Positions 1-9,337 are shown, counted from the first letter of the stretch. The stretch is 64,000 bases of DNA from CAXBMB01 sp963976695 (GCA_963976695.1 CAXBMB010000001.1:124001-188000); one strand, 5' to 3'. Translations and numbers: made by a program. The notes: generated by a model from the letters alone, not told the origin.

Positions 1-852
1 GGTGATGACGAGCACGGCTGGTCCGACCGCTCGGTGTTCAACTTTGAAGGCGGCTGTTATGCCAAGGTGATCCGGCTGTCGGCCGAGGCCGAGCCCGAGA
101 TCTACGCCACCACCCGGCGTTTCGGCACGGTGCTGGAAAACGTGAAGATGGATCCAGACAGTCGGGAACTGGATCTGGAGTCGGCCGAGTTCACCGAGAA
201 CACCCGCTCCAGCTATCCCATCGAGTTCATTCCCAACGTCGCCGCCAGCGGCACGGGCGCGCTGCCCCGCCACATCATCATGCTGACCGCCGACGCCTTT
301 GGCGTGCTGCCGCCGATTTCCAAGCTCACCCCCGAACAGGCCATGTACCACTTCCTGTCGGGTTACACGGCCCGCGTCGCCGGGACGGAAAAGGGTTTGG
401 GCGCCGAGCCTTCCGCCACCTTCTCGACCTGCTTTGGCGCGCCTTTCATGCCGCGCCACCCCAGCGTCTATGCGGCGTTGCTGGGCGCGCGCATGACCCA
501 GGCCGGCGCCCAGTGCTGGCTGGTCAACACCGGTTGGACCGGCGGCAAGCCCGGGGTGGGGTCGCGGATGAAGATCGCCCATACCCGGGCGATGATCAAC
601 GCCGCCTTGAATGGCGGTCTGGAGCGGGTCGAGACCCTGGTCCATCCCGACTTCCGGCTGGCCATTCCAACCAGCTGTCCCGGCGTGCCCGACGAGGTGC
701 TCGACCCACGCAACACCTGGTCCGACAAGGCGGCTTACGACGCCACCGCGCAAGACCTGGCCGGGCGGTTCGAAAAGAACTTCCGCCAGTTCAACGACTA
801 CGTCAGCGACGCGGTGAAAGCGGCGGGGATCTTCGCCAAGGAAACGGTCTGA
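1..852 (+). CDS. pckA: Phosphoenolpyruvate carboxykinase (ATP), C-terminal part
   Basis: Converts oxaloacetate plus ATP to phosphoenolpyruvate, CO2 and ADP in the cytosol, the first committed step of gluconeogenesis. The window opens inside the gene; 283 residues remain, about the last half of a ~530-residue enzyme. The visible part opens with the metal-binding GDDEHGW motif, then FNFEGGCYAK, the ENTR-SYP segment and LTADAFGVLPP, all in family order. The C-terminus is complete and a strong terminator follows 128 bp downstream. Nothing looks broken. Confidence 0.97.
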   Translation, partial: GDDEHGWSDRSVFNFEGGCYAKVIRLSAEAEPEIYATTRRFGTVLENVKMDPDSRELDLESAEFTENTRSSYPIEFIPNVAASGTGALPRHIIMLTADAFGVLPPISKLTPEQAMYHFLSGYTARVAGTEKGLGAEPSATFSTCFGAPFMPRHPSVYAALLGARMTQAGAQCWLVNTGWTGGKPGVGSRMKIAHTRAMINAALNGGLERVETLVHPDFRLAIPTSCPGVPDEVLDPRNTWSDKAAYDATAQDLAGRFEKNFRQFNDYVSDAVKAAGIFAKETV

Positions 853-980
853 CGCCGACGCGCCGCGACAGCCGGATCGGTTAACGGCACCGACGACCCG
901 GTCCCGCGTAACCCGAGAAGCGGCCTGTTGCCGGCCTGCTCGCGGGTGATCGCAGACCGGTCAGCGCCCCGGCACAAGCA

Positions 981-1019
981 GAGCCGCCTTCCCTTCCGGG
1001 ATGGGCGGCTCTTTTTTTT
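981..1019 (+). terminator. Rho-independent terminator of pckA
   Basis: A perfect 8-bp stem, GAGCCGCC (981-988) with GGCGGCTC (1004-1011), is followed at once by eight T residues. The 229-bp gap between pckA and the convergent permease gene holds nothing else convincing. Confidence 0.9.
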
Positions 1020-1081
1020 GGGCGGGCGGGATGGGTTGGCCGGCGCGGCGGCGATGGCTGTGGCGCGGCCGTCGATCCCCG

Positions 1082-2860
1082 TCAGCCGCCGCCAAACAGG
1101 AACAGCAGCGCCAGCCCGGCGGCGATGGCCAGGCCGTTCAGCCAAAGCTTGTCGCTGCGCCTGGCCAGACCGGCCGAGGTCACCCAAAGGCCGGCGCCCA
1201 TTTTCAGCAGCGCCCAGCTGGCCCAAAACGGCGCGTTCAAGGGATCCAGCAGCGCCGGATGGGCGACAAAGGCCAGCGGTACCAAATAGAGTCCCAGCCC
1301 CAGTTGCATGGCGCGGCCCGCGGTGGGCAGCCAGGCGGTCTCGGCCATGCCGGAGGCAATAAACACCGTGCCGCAGACCGGTGGGGTGATGGTGGACAGC
1401 AGGGCGTACCAGAAAACGAAAAGATGGGCGGTCAAGGGCGGCAGACCCAGTTCCTGCAGCGCCGGACCGGCGACGGAGATGCTGATCACATAGGCCGCGG
1501 TGGTCGGGACTTCCATGCCCAGGATCAGACAGGCCGCCCCGGTAAGCAGCAGGGCCAGCCATAGCTGGCCGCCGGACAGCCCGATGATCGCTGAGGTCAG
1601 CTTGACCCCCAAACCGGTCTGATTGAGCACGCCGATGATGATCCCGGCGCAGAGCACGATCGAGGCCAGCACGGCGATCTGGCGGGCGCCGCTGAGCGCG
1701 GCCGTCCCGCTGCGCGCCAGCCAGCGGCGCAGCGAAACCTTTCCGCGCTCGTCCAGCGCCAGCAGCAGCCAGGCGGCTCCCACCGCCAGGGCGGCGGCAT
1801 ATTGCGGCGTGCGGTCCGAGGTGAAAAGAACCAGCAGCAGCAGGCCGAAAGGCACGGCAAAGAACGGCAGGGTGCGCAGCACGCTGCGCCAGGGCGGCAG
1901 CTCGCTGGCGCGCAGGGCCTTCAGGTCATACTGCCGGGCGGCGTGGTCGATCCCCGCCCAGGCGCACCAGAAAAACAGCAGCGCCGGCAGGATGGCGGCA
2001 GCCATGATGCGCTCATAGGGCACGCCCAGCAGTTCGACCATGACAAAGGCCCCAGCGCCCATCAGTGGCGGCATGATTTGCCCGCCGGTAGAGGCCACCG
2101 CCTCGACCGCGGCGGCCAGGGGCGCGGGATAGCCCAGCCGCTTCATGGTCGGCAGGGTGACCGCGCCGGTGGCGGCGACATTGGCCGAGGCCGAGCCGGA
2201 GATCGAGCCGAACAGCGCGGAGGACAAGACCGAGACCTTGGCCGCCCCGCCCCGCAGACGTCCGGCCAGCCGGGTCGCCAGCGCCATGAAGCCGGTCCCC
2301 GCCTCGCCGGCGCCGACCAGCGCCCCCAGCAGGATGAAAACCGCAATCACATTGACCGAAATTCCGGTCAGCGGTCCCCAGACCCCGCCTTCCGCGATGG
2401 TCAGGGTGCCGAGGAAGGAATCCAGCGGGATCGCGGCAAACCCGAACTCGCCGGGTAGATAGGGGCCGCTCAGCCCGTAGGCCAGGGTCAGCAACGCCAC
2501 CAGCGGCAGTACCCACTTGATCGCCCGCCGCGCCATCTCCAGCACCACCAGCAGCAGGATCAGCGACAGCCAGAGCTGGCCGTCGCCTTCGAGCGCGCCG
2601 TACTGTTCGTTCAGGGCGTCGCGGTTGAGCGCCACCCAGCCGGCGGAGAGCAGGCCCAGCAGGCCCAGCCCCCACCCGCTCCAGCGGCTCCAGCGGCTCT
2701 CCGGCTTGCCGGTGAAGAAAAAGACGAAGGGAATCGCCACGATCATGTGCAGCGGGCGGGTTACCAGATTGGGCAGCAGTCCGGAGAAAATTAGCCAGAG
2801 ATGCCATAGCGCAACGCCGGCGGCATAGAGTTTTAGCAGCAGGGAGGCGCTGGGCGACAT
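1082..2860 (-). CDS. TRAP transporter fused permease (4TM/12TM, TAXI type)
   Basis: Inner-membrane permease of a tripartite ATP-independent periplasmic importer, with the small (DctQ-like) and large (DctM-like) subunits fused in one 592-residue chain. The sequence is almost wholly hydrophobic helices. It holds the DctM-type signature region GSISGSASANVAATGAVTLP and the GGQIMPPLMGAGAF stretch that lines the transport path. The start at MSPSAS (2860) was chosen because the preceding in-frame 26 residues are proline/arginine-rich and not membrane-like. Its binding protein is encoded just upstream on the same strand, separated by a hairpin. Substrate is unknown; TAXI systems often take organic acids or amino acids. 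Confidence 0.9.
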   Translation of the reverse strand: MSPSASLLLKLYAAGVALWHLWLIFSGLLPNLVTRPLHMIVAIPFVFFFTGKPESRWSRWSGWGLGLLGLLSAGWVALNRDALNEQYGALEGDGQLWLSLILLLVVLEMARRAIKWVLPLVALLTLAYGLSGPYLPGEFGFAAIPLDSFLGTLTIAEGGVWGPLTGISVNVIAVFILLGALVGAGEAGTGFMALATRLAGRLRGGAAKVSVLSSALFGSISGSASANVAATGAVTLPTMKRLGYPAPLAAAVEAVASTGGQIMPPLMGAGAFVMVELLGVPYERIMAAAILPALLFFWCAWAGIDHAARQYDLKALRASELPPWRSVLRTLPFFAVPFGLLLLVLFTSDRTPQYAAALAVGAAWLLLALDERGKVSLRRWLARSGTAALSGARQIAVLASIVLCAGIIIGVLNQTGLGVKLTSAIIGLSGGQLWLALLLTGAACLILGMEVPTTAAYVISISVAGPALQELGLPPLTAHLFVFWYALLSTITPPVCGTVFIASGMAETAWLPTAGRAMQLGLGLYLVPLAFVAHPALLDPLNAPFWASWALLKMGAGLWVTSAGLARRSDKLWLNGLAIAAGLALLFLFGGG

Positions 2861-2975
2861 GGGATTTCCGACTCTGTGTGGGGGCGAAGGGTGGCGCGGA
2901 GTGCGTGGCGGATCTCGATCAGCGGTGCGCGCCGACAAGCGGTTGTCACCGCCCGATCAGGCCCGGCATGAGAAA

Positions 2976-2999
2976 GGAGGTCAGCGCGGACTGACCTCC
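2976..2999 (-). terminator. Hairpin between TAXI binding-protein and permease genes
   Basis: A perfect 9-bp inverted repeat, GGAGGTCAG (2976-2984) and CTGACCTCC (2991-2999), has a 6-nt loop. Read on the minus strand it is followed by TTTCT, so it may act as a partial terminator or as a 3'-end stabiliser that raises binding-protein mRNA relative to permease mRNA. The U-tract is short, so full termination is unlikely. Confidence 0.5.
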
Positions 3000-3020
3000 C
3001 CGCCGCGAAAGTGCCGTCAT

Positions 3021-3070
3021 CTATTTTACCGCTATTTTACCGCGTCTATTTTACCGGGCCTATTTTACCG
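3021..3070. repeat. Four copies of CTATTTTACCG at the TAXI gene end
   Basis: The 11-mer CTATTTTACCG occurs at 3021, 3032, 3046 and 3060. The last copy contains the stop codon of the TAXI gene, read as GTAAAATAG on the minus strand. The other three follow downstream, giving extra TAG triplets. It looks like a small tandem duplication of the gene end. Confidence 0.85.
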
Positions 3071-4037
3071 CGTCGGGAACGGCGATCCCGGCTTCGGCGT
3101 AGTAGCGCAGCGCGCCGGGGTGCAGCTTGGCGCCCATTTTCGCCAGTCCCTCGGCGGAGACGCCGCCCCACCAGGAGTTCCCCGCCGCCAGCTTGGCCTG
3201 CTGTTGCCAGAAGGCCTTGGTGATGGCGTAGGCGGTGGCTTCGTCCATGGCGGTGGTGGTGTAGGTGTTGACCGGCAGGGTCATGGTGGTGGTGACGCGG
3301 TCCACGCCCTTATAGGTGCCGGCGGGGATTTCCAAGGTTGTTACCTTGCCGATCTTGGCGATGTCCTCGGCGCTCAGCGACAGCAGGCGGATCTTGGTGG
3401 TGGCGGCCAACTCCATGACGTTGGGCGCCGGGTAGGCGCCGGCGGTGGCAAAGCCCACCACCTGGCGGTTCTTGACGGCGGGAACGGCGGCGTTCAGTTC
3501 GACGTCGATCATGTTGACCTGGTCGGCGATCCCCAGTTTCTCGAACACCGACTTGGTCTTGCGCTGCCCGAACGAGCCCTTGCCGCCCGGAATGAAGTCC
3601 TGGCCCGCCAGTCCGGCGAAGTCGGTGATGCCGCTGTCTTCGCGCACCACCCAGTGCATGGTGAGGTAGGGAATGGGAAACAGGCCGCGAATGCCGTCGA
3701 ACTTGTCGTTTTCCTTGAACGGCTTCTCGCCGGCGGCGATCCGCTGCACCAGCACCGGCGGGGTGGTGAAGACGTAGGCCCCGGTCCGCTTGGCGGCTTC
3801 CTTGACGTTCTGCACCGAGCCCTGGCTTTCCTCCACCGTGGCAATCAGCGCGCCGTCGGAGCCGGCCTTCAGGGCCTCCGACAGCTGCACCATCATCTGA
3901 TAGTAGGACGAGGTGCTTTTGGCGGATTTCAGCGTAACGCGCGTTTCGGCCTTCGCGGCCGTGGCGCCCAAACTCAAAGCCAACGCGGCGCTGGCCGCAA
4001 GGCCCAGAAAGCCCCGCTTGCTAAGGGTCATGATCAT
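3060..4037 (-). CDS. TAXI-family TRAP transporter solute-binding protein
   Basis: Periplasmic receptor that captures substrate and delivers it to the fused permease encoded downstream. 325 residues. The N-terminus is a clear Sec signal peptide (KRGFLGLAASAALALSLG, then ATAAKAET as cleavage region). The body matches TAXI proteins: the SSYYQMMVQLSEAL segment, EESQGSVQNVKE, and the AGAYPAPN and NTYTTTAMDE regions. The start at 4037 is supported by GGGAGG six bases upstream; a second in-frame ATG two codons on is possible. Gene order binding protein then permease is usual for TRAP-TAXI operons. Confidence 0.92.
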   Translation of the reverse strand: MIMTLSKRGFLGLAASAALALSLGATAAKAETRVTLKSAKSTSSYYQMMVQLSEALKAGSDGALIATVEESQGSVQNVKEAAKRTGAYVFTTPPVLVQRIAAGEKPFKENDKFDGIRGLFPIPYLTMHWVVREDSGITDFAGLAGQDFIPGGKGSFGQRKTKSVFEKLGIADQVNMIDVELNAAVPAVKNRQVVGFATAGAYPAPNVMELAATTKIRLLSLSAEDIAKIGKVTTLEIPAGTYKGVDRVTTTMTLPVNTYTTTAMDEATAYAITKAFWQQQAKLAAGNSWWGGVSAEGLAKMGAKLHPGALRYYAEAGIAVPDAVK

Positions 4038-4529
4038 GTTCTGCCTCCCGAAATGGAATTTTGTCCCCGGAAAATTACGGGGCTTGTTGGTCGCTGTCGA
4101 GGGTGCTGCCGAGATGGATATCAACCGTGGATCACCAGCCGGATTCCCCCGTCGCGGCAGCCTGGAAAGAGCGGCTTTGGCGACTTTTTATGTTAGGGGG
4201 CAAACGATAGCACAGGCCCGCCTGGGAGGGGATAGGCCGTTGTCGCATCGGGCCATCAGAGGTCAGCTTGTCATTCCATGACCCCGGCGCGCGGAAAAAT
4301 CGGCTGGGGCGCCCGGAACCGTCGGGATTTGCCCGATTTTGTGCCATCCCGGCCGAAAAAGCTGGCGAGATCTTGCCGGCGGAAAAGCCCCGCGGCCGCG
4401 CGTCAAACGCTTTTGGGTGGCGTTTTTCCGGCGCGCCGGCAGCTTTGTCGGGCGGCGTCCGAATCGCCCGCGAGCGGGTGAGGGATCCGGAAAGCAGCGC
4501 TTGGCGCTTCCGGCCAAACCGATCCGTCG
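4038..4529. other. Intergenic region between polA and the TAXI gene
   Basis: 492 bp without a supportable gene. It must hold the promoter of the leftward TAXI gene and the end of the polA transcript. A 12-bp palindrome CCGGCGCGCCGG lies at 4428-4439 and a weak stem AAACGC/GCGTTT at 4405-4425, but neither has a proper U-tract for polA. No clear promoter hexamers were found. Confidence 0.6.
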
Positions 4530-7337
4530 CTAGTGGGCGTCGTTCCAGTTGTCGCCAACCCCGGCGTCGGCGACCAAATCGACAGTCAGCTTGACCACCG
4601 GATCGCATGCGTTCTCCATGACCCGGCGCACCAGGGCCGAGGTTTCTTCCAGCTCGGCCTCGACCACCTCGAAGATCAATTCATCATGCACCTGCAGTAG
4701 CATCCGGGCGTTTAGCCCGGCCCGTTGCAGCTCGCCGGGCAGACGGATCATCGCGCGCTTGATGATGTCGGCGGCGGTTCCCTGGATCGGCGCGTTGATG
4801 GCGGCGCGCTCACCGAAAGCCCGGCGCATGGGATTTTTGTCCAGCAAGGCGGGCAGGTGGATCCGACGGCCGAACAGGGTGGTGACGTAGCCCTGGTTCT
4901 TGCCCTGGACCTTCATCGCCTCCATGTAGGTTCGGATGCCGGGGAAGCGATCGAAGTAGGCCGTGATGTAGTCTTTCGCCTCTTTTTGTGGAATGCCTAG
5001 ATTCTGCGCCAACCCAAAGGCCGAAATGCCGTAGATGATGCCGAAGTTGATGGCTTTGGCCTGACGGCGGATCATCGGATCCATGCCTTCCATCGGCACC
5101 CCGAAGACCTGGGCGGCGGTCATGGCGTGAATGTCGGCGCCGTCGGCGAAGGCTTGCCGCAGCTCCTTCACGTCGGCGATGTGCGCGGTCAGGCGCAGTT
5201 CGATCTGCGAGTAGTCGACGCTGAGCAGCTTGCAGCCCTGCTCGGCGATGAAGGCCGAGCGGATCTTGCGCCCCTCTTCCGTGCGCACCGGAATGTTTTG
5301 CAGGTTGGGATCGTTGGATGACAGCCGTCCGGTGGCGGCCACGGCCTGGGAATAGGAGGTGTGAATGCGGCCGGTTTGCGGATCAATCGCCTCCTGCAAG
5401 GCGTCGGTGTAGGTGGATTTGAGCTTGGCCAGTTGACGCCAACTCAACACCTTCTGAGGCAATTCATGGCCCTGATTCGCCAATCCCTCCAGCACATCCG
5501 CGCCGGTGGAATGGACACCGCTTTTGCCCTTCTTGCCGCTCTGCAAGCCCATTTCGTCGAACAGAATTTCGCCAAGTTGCTTGGGCGAACCGATGGTGAA
5601 TTCCCGTCCCGCCAGCTGATGAATCTGGCCCGCCAGCTCGTCAATCCGGGTCGCAAAGTCGTTGGACAGACGGCGCAGTTCGGTTCTGTCCACCTTGACG
5701 CCCTCGGCTTCCATGGCGGCGATCACCGCCACCAGGGGCCGTTCCAGCGTTTCATAGACGCGCGTCATCTGCCGCGTCACCAACTGGGGCTTTAGCTGTT
5801 GCCAGAGGGCGTAGGTGATTTCCGCGTCTTCGGCCGCATAGTCACGGGCCTTGTCCAGCGGCACCTTGTCGAAGGTGATTTGATTCTTGCCGCTGCCGCA
5901 GACCTCCTTGAAGGCGATGGGCTTGCGGCCCAGGTGCCGTTCGGCCAGTTCGTCCATGCCGTGGCCGTGCAGGCCGCCGTCCAGCACATAGGACAGCAGC
6001 ATGGTGTCGTCGAAAGGCCCGATCTGAATGCCCTCGACCGAGCTGCCCTGATGATCGGTGAAGCGCGCGCGGCCGAAAATCCGGGCGTCATATTTCATAT
6101 TTTGCCCGATTTTCAGGACCGCGTCGTCCTCCAGCAGCGGCTTCAGCAGCGTTAGGGCGCGGTTTCGGTCGATTTGCCTTGGCGCGTCGGCGGGATCGGC
6201 CAGCGCCAAGCCGCCGTCGTTGGTATCGGGCGCGACATGGCTCAGGGGGATATAGCAGGCGCGCGCGTTGCGCAGGCCCAGGCTGATCCCCACCAGATCG
6301 ACCCGCTGCACATTGAGGCCGGTGGTTTCCGTATCGACCGCCACCACGCCCTCGCGGTAGGCCTGGGCGATCCAGTCCGCCAGCTCGGCCTCTTCCTGCA
6401 CCAGTGTGTAGACCGGCGCGGCGGCCTGGGCGTCGCCGGCGCTATCTGGCGTCTGGCCGTCCGCCGCGACCGCGCCGAACCAGTCGCTGGCGCGGCGCTT
6501 CAGGGTCTTGAACTCGTAGTTGTCCATGAACGCGTAGACGGTCTGGGGATCGGGCACCTGCTTGACCAGCGTCGCCAGTTCCAGCGCCAGCGGTACGTCC
6601 TTTTTCAAGGTCACCAGCTGGCGGGAGAGTCGCGCCAACTCGGCGTTTTCGAGCAGCTTTTCGCGGCGCTTGGGCTGTTTGATTTCACCTGCTCGCGCCA
6701 GCAGCGCCTCCAATCCGCCATATTCGGTAATCAACTGGGCGGCGGTCTTCAGGCCGATCCCCGGCACGCCGGGCACGTTGTCCACTGAATCCCCCGCCAG
6801 CGCCTGGACCTCGACCACCTGTTCCGGGGCGACGCCGAACTTTTCAAAAACCTCGGCCGGGCCGATCGTTTTTTCCTTCATCGGATCGAACATGTCGACC
6901 CCATCGGTCACCAACTGCATCAGGTCCTTGTCGGAGGACACCACCGTGACGCGGGAGCCGGCGGCGCGGGCCTGCGCCGCCAGGGTGGCGATGATGTCGT
7001 CGGCCTCATAGCCTTCCATTTCGATGCAGGGAAGATTGAAGGCGCGGGTGGCTTCGCGCACGGCGGCGAACTGCGGCACCAGGTCTTCCGGCGCCGGTGG
7101 GCGGTTGGCTTTGTAGTCGGCGAAGATCTCGCTGCGGAAAGTTTTGCCTTTGGCGTCGAAGATCACCGCCAGCCCGTCGGCCTCGTTGCTTTTCAGCAGC
7201 TTGATCAACATCGAGGTGAAGCCGAAGGTGGCGTTCACCGGGACGCCCTTGGAGTTGGGCGGCACGCGCAGCGCGAAATAGGCGCGGAAGATGTAGCCGG
7301 AGCCGTCGATCAAATAGAGATGCTTGGGAGCGGGCAT
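4530..7337 (-). CDS. polA: DNA polymerase I
   Basis: Fills gaps and removes RNA primers in lagging-strand synthesis and excision repair. 935 residues with all three domains. The N-terminal 5'-nuclease (about 1-290) holds LYLIDGSGYIFRAYFAL, EADDIIATLA, SSDKDLMQLV and GDSVDNVPGVPGIG. The 3'-5' exonuclease (about 310-520) has VAVDTETTGL, IGQNMKYDARIF and YAAEDAEITY, so proofreading residues appear intact. The polymerase (about 560-935) has DYSQIELRLTAH (motif A), the O-helix RRQAKAINFGIIYG and QVHDELIFEV (motif C). The start at 7337 fits the family N-terminus (MPAPKHLYLIDGSG). Full length and apparently functional. Confidence 0.98.
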   Translation of the reverse strand: MPAPKHLYLIDGSGYIFRAYFALRVPPNSKGVPVNATFGFTSMLIKLLKSNEADGLAVIFDAKGKTFRSEIFADYKANRPPAPEDLVPQFAAVREATRAFNLPCIEMEGYEADDIIATLAAQARAAGSRVTVVSSDKDLMQLVTDGVDMFDPMKEKTIGPAEVFEKFGVAPEQVVEVQALAGDSVDNVPGVPGIGLKTAAQLITEYGGLEALLARAGEIKQPKRREKLLENAELARLSRQLVTLKKDVPLALELATLVKQVPDPQTVYAFMDNYEFKTLKRRASDWFGAVAADGQTPDSAGDAQAAAPVYTLVQEEAELADWIAQAYREGVVAVDTETTGLNVQRVDLVGISLGLRNARACYIPLSHVAPDTNDGGLALADPADAPRQIDRNRALTLLKPLLEDDAVLKIGQNMKYDARIFGRARFTDHQGSSVEGIQIGPFDDTMLLSYVLDGGLHGHGMDELAERHLGRKPIAFKEVCGSGKNQITFDKVPLDKARDYAAEDAEITYALWQQLKPQLVTRQMTRVYETLERPLVAVIAAMEAEGVKVDRTELRRLSNDFATRIDELAGQIHQLAGREFTIGSPKQLGEILFDEMGLQSGKKGKSGVHSTGADVLEGLANQGHELPQKVLSWRQLAKLKSTYTDALQEAIDPQTGRIHTSYSQAVAATGRLSSNDPNLQNIPVRTEEGRKIRSAFIAEQGCKLLSVDYSQIELRLTAHIADVKELRQAFADGADIHAMTAAQVFGVPMEGMDPMIRRQAKAINFGIIYGISAFGLAQNLGIPQKEAKDYITAYFDRFPGIRTYMEAMKVQGKNQGYVTTLFGRRIHLPALLDKNPMRRAFGERAAINAPIQGTAADIIKRAMIRLPGELQRAGLNARMLLQVHDELIFEVVEAELEETSALVRRVMENACDPVVKLTVDLVADAGVGDNWNDAH

Positions 7338-7739
7338 GAAATCGGCGGCCTTTTAACTGGCCAGCGAAGCGGCGGCCGACAGGCGGTCGCCGGGCAACGC
7401 GGGCGGGAGGGAGGATTTTTTCGGAACCGCAAAGATGCCTTGCCGGAGGCAAGCTGTCGAGAGGCGCTGGTCGCGGCTCCGGTCAGCGTGCTGACAGCAC
7501 CGGCCGGGGAGGGGCGGGAAAAGCCATTTCCGGCGACGATCCGGCGCACCGCAACAGCGCCAGGCGGGCGCCGGGTTCGCTGTGGCGTGTGATCGACCCT
7601 GGAAGACGCGCCTGGGAGCAGGCGCTCAGGAAAAGACACCGAGAAAAGACACCGGGAAAAAGGCGTCGGGGGAAAGGCGCCGGGGAAAGGGTGTTCGCGA
7701 CGACGCGCTTGGCGCTTTGTCCCTGCCGCCAATCCGCGG
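7338..7739. other. Gap between the zinc-finger gene and polA
   Basis: 402 bp without a supportable gene. On the minus strand it is the region upstream of polA and so probably carries its promoter. It includes the degenerate tandem repeat at 7629-7693. No promoter hexamers are convincing. Confidence 0.5.
7629..7693. repeat. Degenerate tandem repeat, GGAAAAGACACCG-like
   Basis: About five 12-14-bp units of the form GGAAA(A/G)G(A)CRCC follow one another, the first two nearly identical (GAAAAGACACCG). Read on the minus strand this gives pyrimidine-rich tracts upstream of polA. Confidence 0.6.
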
Positions 7740-7916
7740 CTAGTGGCCGCCGCTGGGCGCGCCGTCCCGCAGCACAAAGTGGCGGCCGCAGTAGGGGCAG
7801 TCGATCTGGCCCTTGCCCTTCATGTTCAAGAAAACACGCGGGTGACCCAGCGGGCCATTATCGCCATCGCAGGCAACAATCTCTTTCTCAACGACTATGC
7901 TATCTTTTACGTGCAT
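7740..7916 (-). CDS. Short zinc-finger domain protein
   Basis: 58-residue protein, too short for usual gene calls. Translation gives an N-terminal acidic strand, then VACDGD-N-GPLGHPRVFLNM and CPYCGRHFVL. The conserved C, H and paired Cys residues (VACDG, GHPRV, CPYC) match the small zinc-finger family common in Alphaproteobacteria, related to the zinc-binding part of complex I subunit NDUFS6. The ATG at 7916 is preceded by AGGAGA at good spacing. Its role is unknown in general. It lies upstream of polA in the same direction, 402 bp away, so co-transcription is uncertain. Confidence 0.85.
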   Translation of the reverse strand: MHVKDSIVVEKEIVACDGDNGPLGHPRVFLNMKGKGQIDCPYCGRHFVLRDGAPSGGH

Positions 7917-8317
7917 TGGGGCTCTCCTATCGGCGTCTTGTAACCGGTTGCTTGCCGGGATGAAAGCCGGAAAATTCGTGAGTCTCGGCGCTTCTTCGGC
8001 CTTGAGCCGGGGGTTGGGGATCGGGGGCTCAGGTCGCGATCATACTCACCGGCCCGGCGCGATCAATACCCGGCGCGGGTGAAGTTCGGCGCCGGGCCGG
8101 CCAAATTTGCCCGCCGCCGCGCCCCTGTGGCGGCGGGCGGGCTGGCAAAGTCGCCGAAAAAACCTTAAACAGGGGGATGCAACAGCTGTCGCGCGCCGCC
8201 GCCGACCGTGACCTTGCCTGCGGCTGTCCGGCCCTTGCCGCGCCGGCAGGGTTTGCTGTCCCGGGCTGTCCCGGGTTGTCTGGGGCGCGGGGCGAACGAC
8301 CAGAAGATGAACGGGAA
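7917..8317. other. Divergent intergenic region with GC-rich hairpin
   Basis: 401 bp between the leftward zinc-finger gene and the rightward ABC gene; it must carry both promoters. A perfect 10-bp stem, GCCCGCCGCC (8109-8118) with GGCGGCGGGC (8129-8138), has a 10-nt loop but no U-tract on either strand, so it is more likely a leader structure than a terminator. Confidence 0.5.
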
Positions 8318-9337
8318 ATGAAGTCAATGTCCCAGGCTGCCATTCAAGATGATGCGCTGTTGGCGCAGGCCACGGGCGAGAGCGACCCGCTGCCGGACTA
8401 TGCCGTGGAAATCCAGGGCCTGACCAAGACCTATAAGGCCGCGGGGCGGTCCCCGGCGAAGCTGGCGCTCAAAGCGGTGGATCTGAAAATTCCCCGCGGG
8501 TCGGTGTTCGGCTTGCTGGGGCCCAACGGCGCGGGAAAGTCGACCCTGATCAATATCCTGGCCGGGTTGGTGAACAAGACCAGCGGTCAGGCCAGTATTT
8601 GGGGTAGCGACATCATCACGCAGATGCGCCAAGCGCGGGCGGCCATTGGCGTGGTGCCGCAGGAGTTGAACATTGACCCTTTCTTCACCCCGCTTGAGTT
8701 GTTGGAGCTGCAAGCCGGGCTCTATGGCGTTCCGCCGCGCGAACGGCGCTGCATGGAAATTCTCGAAAGCCTCGGTCTGTCGGACAAGGCCCACGCCTAT
8801 ACCCGCACCCTGTCGGGCGGCATGCGCCGGCGTCTGATGGTGGCCAAGGCGATGGTGCACAACCCGCCGGTACTGGTGTTGGACGAACCGACCGCCGGGG
8901 TGGATATCGAGCTGCGCCAACAGCTCTGGGCGCAGGTGCGCGCGCTCAATCAACAGGGCACCACCGTGCTGTTGACCACCCACTACCTGGAAGAAGCGCA
9001 GGAGCTTTGCGACACCATCGCCATCATCAACCATGGCCAGGTCATCGCCTGCGAGGCGACCGAGGTGCTGTTGCAACGGCTGGACAGCAAGGAACTCTAC
9101 GTGCAGTTGGACCGCAGCCTGGCGGCTGTGCCGCCCGGGCTGGAGGGTTTTCACGCCAGACTGTTTCAACCCAATTGTCTGGTCTTCCATTACCGTCCCA
9201 GCGAAAGCCCCGTCGCGACCATTCTGGAAGCCTTGCGCTTGGAAGGCCTGGGGGTGGTGGATCTGCGGACCGAGGAAACCGATCTGGAGGACATTTTCCT
9301 GCAGCTCACCAGAGGCAGTCATGACCATGACAAGTGA
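8318..9337 (+). CDS. ABC transporter ATP-binding protein (ABC-2/drug-export type)
   Basis: ATPase subunit of an ABC-2-type exporter. 339 residues from the ATG at 8318; an ATG at 8327 is an alternative. Walker A GPNGAGKS at 68-75, Q-loop in VVPQELN, signature LSGGM at 165-169, Walker B VLVLDEP at 185-191, and the switch His in LTTHYLEEAQ. The order and the C-terminal ~100-residue extension fit the CcmA/NatA-like branch. No permease gene is adjacent: the next gene, 12 bp on, is a hydrolase. The partner permease must be elsewhere or the operon has lost it. Confidence 0.9.
   Translation: MKSMSQAAIQDDALLAQATGESDPLPDYAVEIQGLTKTYKAAGRSPAKLALKAVDLKIPRGSVFGLLGPNGAGKSTLINILAGLVNKTSGQASIWGSDIITQMRQARAAIGVVPQELNIDPFFTPLELLELQAGLYGVPPRERRCMEILESLGLSDKAHAYTRTLSGGMRRRLMVAKAMVHNPPVLVLDEPTAGVDIELRQQLWAQVRALNQQGTTVLLTTHYLEEAQELCDTIAIINHGQVIACEATEVLLQRLDSKELYVQLDRSLAAVPPGLEGFHARLFQPNCLVFHYRPSESPVATILEALRLEGLGVVDLRTEETDLEDIFLQLTRGSHDHDK

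Noticed and set aside
2859..4196. 445-codon plus-strand frame
   Set aside because: Antisense of the TAXI binding protein; Gly/His/Arg-rich shadow.
4405..4439. Possible polA terminator
   Set aside because: The stems near 4405 and 4428 have no U-tract in the polA direction.
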